This document shows, in pieces, positions 58,076-64,000 of a stretch of 64,000 nt of DNA. A program made the translations under genes and the position numbers. Numbering within the stretch: the stretch's first letter is position 1; each line of letters starts with the position of its first letter. Source of the stretch: Vandiemenella viatica (Eukaryota > Arthropoda > Insecta > Orthoptera > Morabidae); assembly GCA_031002005.1 (NCBI GenBank), contig JARYHS010013631.1, forward strand, positions 65,345,832-65,409,831, written 5' to 3'. The notes beneath the pieces are model-generated. The model did no database searches and was not told the origin of the DNA. It was given only the letters and a program-made list of their open reading frames with translations.

Positions 58076-58867
58076 CTTTGTTATGCCTTCACAGTTTTGA
58101 ACTCCATTCTGCTATAGCTGTGATGACAGCAAATTTGTTGATACATAGATTAGATTGGTGAATATCAATCAATAATTTCCTTTCACTACTAAGCATGCTA
58201 CAGGAGACAGTTAAGATCGCAGTAACAAACCACCATTAACTGTTTTAAGCGATTCAACGGAAATTGTTAGATTTTTTATGATCAAGAAGTTTATGCAGTC
58301 TGACTACAATTTTGCTATCAGTAGAACAATTTCTTCTGATAGGATGCATGAATAGCATTCTGAATCAGTGACTGCTGATCTACCTATCATAGCGAAACTT
58401 TGGATCACCTTTCTAAGTTAAAAGTAAGCCTTTGAAGCTGCACTTCTTTTCATGAAATCGTTGAAATTTTTACCAGTTCTGTTAGCAGTGACATTTTGGA
58501 TGTCCACTTTCAAGTATATTTGTCAGTAATTTTATGTATGTCACGGTCAAGGAAATCCATGTTTTGGTTTTCAGAGGGTTAACGAAATAATTTCAGGCCA
58601 ACAGGGGACTAGTTCATACTTGAATACCGTGGCCGGATTCCTTTCCAATCCTTGGTAAATAATCGTTCCTGTGACATTTCAAGAACATAAAATACATTTA
58701 AAGACTGAATTGGTAAAAAAAATAAACCAATAAAGCATTTGTATTAGTTTATCGATACGTGCATCCTCTCCATTATTTTAGCTTCTCTATTGGTGTATGT
58801 TGTGATTTTGGTGATCCACAGTAGATTAAACACAAGAAGAACGTAACAGTTCATAAAAATCACTTAT

Positions 58868-58935
58868 GTCCGAGGCTGGACTCGAACCGTCTGCTCCAGG
58901 AACTACCCGAGCGCTAGCCACCATGCTTCCGGGTT
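58868..58935 (-). mobile_element. tRNA-like fragment (SINE head)
   Basis: The minus strand reads ATGGTGGCTAGCGCTCGGG (A box), then GACGGTTCGAGTCCAGCC (B box). The ends do not form an acceptor stem. There is no body or tail of either SINE family next to it, so it is a truncated head or a third SINE family. Confidence 0.5.
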
Positions 58936-58939
58936 GGCT

Positions 58940-61010
58940 CCCGTGACGCCTATAAGAGCTAGTTGATGAGTCCTACCAAGACCGCAGTAGAGGGGGCAAC
59001 AACTCTTATACACGTGTTGACCAGCATTACGTTTCCTTGTTCCCTGCTTCCTGTGTATTCTCCTCCAAACTTTATGTCTCATAAACAACAGTTACGAAAT
59101 ATAAAAACAATTGTTCATTGTCATTCGTTATTGATTAGTATGAGCTTCTAAAATTTTCGCACTTGTAAAACTTCTGGTTGTATTCTGGGTTACCAGTTGA
59201 CTGGTAACAATTTTACCTCTTAAATCAGGGCAAGTTCTATACGGACTACTGTCGGAAGAGTTCACCGTAGTATTAACATCAGAATGGAGTGAAAAGTTGG
59301 TATACTATAATAACTTCAAGTAGCAAGAAGCGTATAAATCGCGAAATAAACTAATAATTTCGCACGTGTCCGCTAGCAAACGCAGCAGTTCGTTAATTAC
59401 TAAATGTTTTAAGTGCCTGTCCTTGGATACTTGCCAATTACATTTTTGGTAAGAACATCAAATCAACGTTTCACTTGTCGTTTGAGTTTTAACAGCACCA
59501 TCCACAAAATATTGCTGCAGCGGAAAAGCCGTATTGGTTTTTTGTTCTTTGCCTGCTTATGAAACACCACTAAAACCACAAAGGTGACTACACTATGCGA
59601 AATTGTGTCTCCAACTACTGAACCCTCATCTTGTTTTGTTTTTGTTTTAAAAAGAGTTTTCATTTCGCCTTAAGCAGCTTTCGTTATAAATGGCAGGTAA
59701 AAATAAGTTTTTTGACGCTAAAATACTGTCAACTCAGACTGCGTTGACGACATCTCATGTCACCGACAAAAGTAATTAAGTTATAAGTTTTTCCGTATGT
59801 TTCTAATATAAGTTTAAATGTAGTAGTAAAAGAACAACATGTCTTCATAGCACACCGCAAAATTGACTAACTTCAAAAAGCTGCAATTATTTGTCAACGC
59901 ACTCACCTAAAACTATCTTTACACGCAAATATTGATTTTATCATTAATAGTTAGTTATTTTAAGTGACAGATGATCGGTATAATGTCTTACTTTCTTCTG
60001 ACCCTCGCGTTTGTTCAAAATTAACTTTTTTGTTTGAAAACGGTATTTTGTATGTTCTGTATGGAAACGTAATTTCTCTTGAATGTTTTAAAAAACTGAA
60101 ATGAAGTTCATTCAATGTCTGCACAACTCTTTTATTAACGAAATATAATCCATATTTTCGTTTGTATAACGAATATGTTAAAATATGTCACTTTTTTTGT
60201 GAGGTGGGTGAGTCTCAATTTTGGATAGTAACGTGAATGTACCATCTACCGGTTATAGTACTGTCTTGGTAGATGTGTATAATGGGTTGAATAAGTGCCA
60301 GGAGGAATTGTAGTGATGTGCAATTCAGGTCGTTCGGATTAATTAAGGATGGTAGTACCTAAGTTAAAAAATACTATAAGAAATGCACCTGATAAAGTGA
60401 ATTTTTGTGTCCCCTCGGATGGGAATGTAAGAAAAATGTGATGTGTAGCTATGAGAAGACGTAACGATCATTTTAGTGTAAGTACATATTTTTAATGTGG
60501 TTATGTTAAATTTGTTATAATACATAACAATTCATTACCTATTCAAACTCTAATCATAACTTAGTTTACAAAAGTTTAATAGGTATTTTCGCGCAATGTA
60601 ATTCCTTGTGTCTTACCTGTAATTAAAACTCTCTGTTCCGAGGTGCATTTAAACTTTATCACAAACTCCGCTAATATACCAGACCTATATTTCCTTGTCG
60701 GTTACTCCGGTGAATCCCTTCATACATGTTAGATGTATCTAATACGTGCCTTTTGCTTCTATTAGGTCAAAGATAATACTTATCTCTATACTATAAACGA
60801 GCGATAATTCATTTTTTTAGCGTAGATAATGATTCATATTAAAAAAATTCTTTATCTTCTAGGTTGGGAAGTCAGGGTCAGCAGGTAAGTGGCTAACGGG
60901 ATCACTTAAAACAATTAAGTAAGCGTATCCCTAATACATTCATAATGACGATCGTATCAGATATAGGTATGACGAAATAGAAATAGATCCATCCGTGGAA
61001 CAAAGCATTA
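58940..61010. other. AT-rich DNA, no feature supported
   Basis: No recognisable gene, repeat or RNA. The frames are under 70 codons and lack motifs. Confidence 0.5.
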
Positions 61011-61013
61011 TTA

Positions 61014-61230
61014 TTATTTTTTTAAAATGGCATTTGGCAACGAGCGCACACAGCCAACGCTATGTAATTGTGTATTCGCAACTATTTATGGGTGCACTCA
61101 TTGTATACAAGACTCATCGTGGTACAGACAAGACAAACACAACACTTAATTAAACCACCCATGCCCGAAACCCGACGACCCTTGCAACGCGAGGCTAACA
61201 CGGTATCCCTACGCTGCAGGAGTCGTCAAT
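61014..61230 (-). mobile_element. SINE family 2 copy
   Basis: The minus strand has a head with TACCGTGTTAGCCTCGCG and a degenerate B box (TCGTCGGGTTTCG). Then comes GGGCATGGGTGGTTTAATTA and a body leading to AAATGCCATTTTAAAAAA at the left. It matches the plus-strand copy at 11392-11622. Confidence 0.7.
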
Positions 61231-61239
61231 GCGTTATTA

Positions 61240-61900
61240 TTAAATATCTCGACAGATGTAGCCACAAATCTGATTATCTAAATCTATAACGAAGAAAATA
61301 TTACGAAGAGCGAACTTACTGAAATTATTCTGGCAATTCATTTCTTCGCAGTTATAAAGCGCCTTGATAAAAACTACAAGGAACGACAACCGTTAGTAAT
61401 AATGGACTCAAATTGTAAATCATACTCTGCTAACATTTTGATTCTGATCACAGTAAATAAAGAAGGTACTGACGACAGTAAATGACAAACAGTTTTTCGT
61501 GTTAGACGGCGCGTTTATAATACGGCGCTGTGATTACTTAATCACTAACACAAACCGTAAAAAAATTTCTGTGGTATCAAGGATCTTTAGTAATACTGAT
61601 ACACAAAATAGCAAAATTTCCGCTTCCAGTTTCTATCTTAATTCATCGTTCGTACTGAGACTAACAAACGAGTTTTGTACTTCTTAAAATGTGAGTTGTT
61701 AACCTTCATACATTCAGACATACTTGTAGTGAGTTAATGGCTTTTCAGTTTACTGTCATGGCGAACGAAATAAAGTTTTATCAGATGCCTGCGATGATAC
61801 CTATTAACTGAAGTTCGTTAAAATAAAGAGACTAGATGATGAAATTCGGTAGCAGCACTACTAATGTTGTCGAAAAACATCTGCAATTGTAATTTCTTTA
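61240..61900. other. AT-rich DNA, no feature supported
   Basis: Small AT-rich frames only. Confidence 0.5.
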
Positions 61901-61912
61901 TTTTCAATACTG

Positions 61913-62094
61913 TGTGGTCGGCTGACAATGATGGACTTTTCGTTTCCAAGATTGAACAAAATTCTTGTTCTTCCTTTCTTCTCCTTGAAGAATAGGTTTT
62001 GAATGTGGTCGGCTGACAGTTATGGACTTTTCGTTTCCAAGATTGAACAAAACTCTTGTTCCTCCTTTCTTCTCCTTGAAGAATAAGTTTTGAA
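61913..62094 (+). repeat. 91-bp tandem duplication
   Basis: Two adjacent 91-bp copies (61913-62003 and 62004-62094) beginning TGTGGTCGGCTGACA and ending AGTTTTGAA or AGGTTTTGAA. They differ at only a few bases. Confidence 0.95.
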
Positions 62095-62564
62095 AAGAAA
62101 CAAACTGATTAAGATCAATCAGACTTTAGACAGATCTTGAGATCTGGCCTAGCTAAATACTTTTTCAAAATTAAAACTTCTTCATTTTTATTGCTCAAAG
62201 CATTCGACATTCACCACAAACTAGATACATTACTCATTTCCCACAAATCAATATTTGTTGCTTTTTTCTATCCTTTCCGTCTGGCTACCCCTCGCACAGT
62301 GCGAAAACCTCGAACAACCAGATTAACACTGTCACGCAGTGTTACTAATTCAACATTAGGAACCATTCATAAATTACGAGAAAAGTTGTTAAAGGGGATG
62401 TAGAGGGAGGTGTCGGCGGGATGTTACATGAGGTGTCAAGTGGAAAGAAAAGTCGTAATTTGCAAGTGCTATTTCAATCAAGTTCTAAATTTAAAATTGC
62501 AAAATGTGTGACTGATGACACAACGGAAGGAAGGGAGACCACAAAACGAAATGGCATGACGTCA

Positions 62565-62790
62565 AAAAAAAAGGCTTTACGTCTCGTCAACGTAGAGATC
62601 ATTAACGGCGGGAAATGATTGAGGGAAAGGAACGAGAAAGAATTTGGACATGGTCTTTTGTAGGCACCATCTCGACATTCGCCTGGAGAGATTTCGGGAA
62701 TATCTAAATGGCTGGATAGTGATACGTACCCGTGTCCTCTCGAATGCGAGGCCAGAGCCTTACCGCTCGCCCATCCCGCTTTGTGAGGTA
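62565..62790 (-). mobile_element. Degraded SINE, family 1 type
   Basis: The minus strand has an A-box-like GGGATGGGCGAGCGGTAAGG, a head diverged at the B box, the body AATCTCTCCAGGCGAATG and CGTTGACGAGACGTAAAGCC before an A run (T-like A-run seen on plus as AAAAAAAAA at 62565-62573 is in the opposite sense, so the tail is short). It is the most diverged member. Confidence 0.55.
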
Positions 62791-64000
62791 ACAGAAGTCA
62801 CCATTTTTTAAGTACTCATCTGAATGACGAGTCGCCATTAACATTGTCTTATGCTGACACTGTATATCCATTGAACCTATATTTGCGACGAAGATCTGAC
62901 TTAATCTGATGAAACATCACCTATCCTGTCGTAGTTAGCTGGTACCAAAATGTGAATTTTCTTTTGTTTTGGCTTAACATCTTGTCGGTATTAACCCAGT
63001 GGGGGATATTAAGTGTTATCATCTGCCTGTGAACCTAATAAGCTGTGTGCCATTGTGATCAGTGTTATTCTATGTTTCGTATAGTTTTAGAGGTGAAGAG
63101 TGGATCATCCCACCATTCGACTAGGTGTCTACAGAAAACGGCGTGTAAATCGTGGTCAAGATGAAATGTTTGATATTTTGAAGTTGGGTTGTTAAGACGA
63201 TCCACCAAAATGGTGTGTGAAAATTTCTCCACATTTGGAATTAGAACCTACTAACACTGTTCTAAATCCAAACAATCTCTGTTAGCAACTTCGGCGACGG
63301 ACGTAATGGAAGGTTCGTTTGACAGACCTAAACATAAAATTCTGGTTAAATTGCGGTGTAAACATCACACTGCTACACGTATTACGAGTAGATAACATCA
63401 CTTACGAATACTTACAGCACAGTAGGAACAGAGTACTATGCTTACATAACACCGAAACAATGTTTTTGTTAAAAAGAAAAAACACAGTTACTGGCTACTG
63501 CGATGTCAAGGTGACTTGCGCGTCCAACCTTGAAGGCAACCTCTTCGACTGCTTTGCTTAGCAACAGGCAGTTTATGTAGAATGTTGCCGACAACACTCA
63601 CCGCCATCCTTCTTACAGTCTTCTTTCTTTTTGTTGTCTATATTTTCGTGACCGTTTCGTCCCACGTCACCTCCAAATGCAAGGTACCTTCGCGTCTGGT
63701 TAAAATTTGTCATCGAAAGACATGACCAGCTCTACGAGAGTATATTGGCATTATTGACCATGAAATCCTTGATATTTGATCGACTACCTTTGTGAGAGAA
63801 CCTATCTGCCGCACAATCCAACCCAGTCACGCTAGGCGTTCTCCTGTGAGTCCTCCCTAGGCTACGACATCGAAAATGAATTATTCCGAGTGTCTCTCCT
63901 CACGAGATATATGCAAGTAAGCATATGTACAATCAGTCTGATATTCTGCTCTCGCAACGCCAAATTCAGCACTGATTCTGGGCATCAGCGTCTATAACCC
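62791..64000. other. No feature supported
   Basis: Mixed-composition DNA. A frame of about 80 codons at 63319-63561 shows no recognisable motif. Confidence 0.4.

Overview
This is a gene-poor, repeat-saturated stretch of an animal nuclear genome. It is most probably from an insect, and a polyneopteran-type genome is my best guess. The basis is the mix of elements: tRNA-headed SINEs, CR1-like, RTE-like and Jockey-like LINEs, a Penelope-like element, mariner, hAT and Helitron remnants, and a TATA plus TCAGT core promoter of arthropod type. No bacterial operon, rRNA gene, CRISPR array or intact host protein gene is visible. Almost every long reading frame is a decayed transposon protein.

Layout. 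1-6.8 kb: AT-rich unique DNA with a hAT-like terminus, a possible LINE tail and a SINE. 6.81-14.77 kb: a near-perfect inverted repeat with arms of about 3.2 kb around a 1.5 kb spacer. Its outer ends read like Tc1/mariner termini at TA sites, and it carries mirrored SINEs. 14.89-16.45 kb: a hAT-like non-autonomous element with terminal repeats and an imperfect 8-bp target duplication. 16.75-25.45 kb: two 11-bp minisatellite arrays in opposite orientation flanking a 1000-N gap and a LINE ORF1 esterase-domain fragment. 25.45-33.5 kb: stacked LINE pseudogenes on both strands, including a LINE copy with an inverted 5' part. 34.4-36.5 kb: a probable solo LTR with a nested SINE, then a broken mariner transposase. 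36.8-39.2 kb: another LINE. 40.8-43.1 kb: a decayed Helitron Rep/helicase. 45.6-47.7 kb: a Penelope-like RT/GIY-YIG pseudogene. 49.6-50.6 kb: a Jockey-like RT tail split by a MITE with 36-bp terminal repeats. 50.6-55.6 kb: the least familiar segment. It has a compact promoter followed by at least two tandem copies of an unrecognised gene, the first broken and the second interrupted by a 1000-N gap, and a third partial echo about 1.7 kb further on. 55.7-64 kb: mostly unique AT-rich DNA with SINEs and a 91-bp tandem duplication.

The elements do not form a pathway. The region is an accumulation of nested insertions. The best candidates for something undescribed are the tandem gene family at 51.7-55.5 kb, whose visible protein may contain two PC4-like halves (inference), the 8-kb long-inverted-repeat element, and the minisatellite with an approximately 1.6-kb higher-order period and an orientation switch. 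Family assignments come from reading the sequence by eye; no database search was possible.
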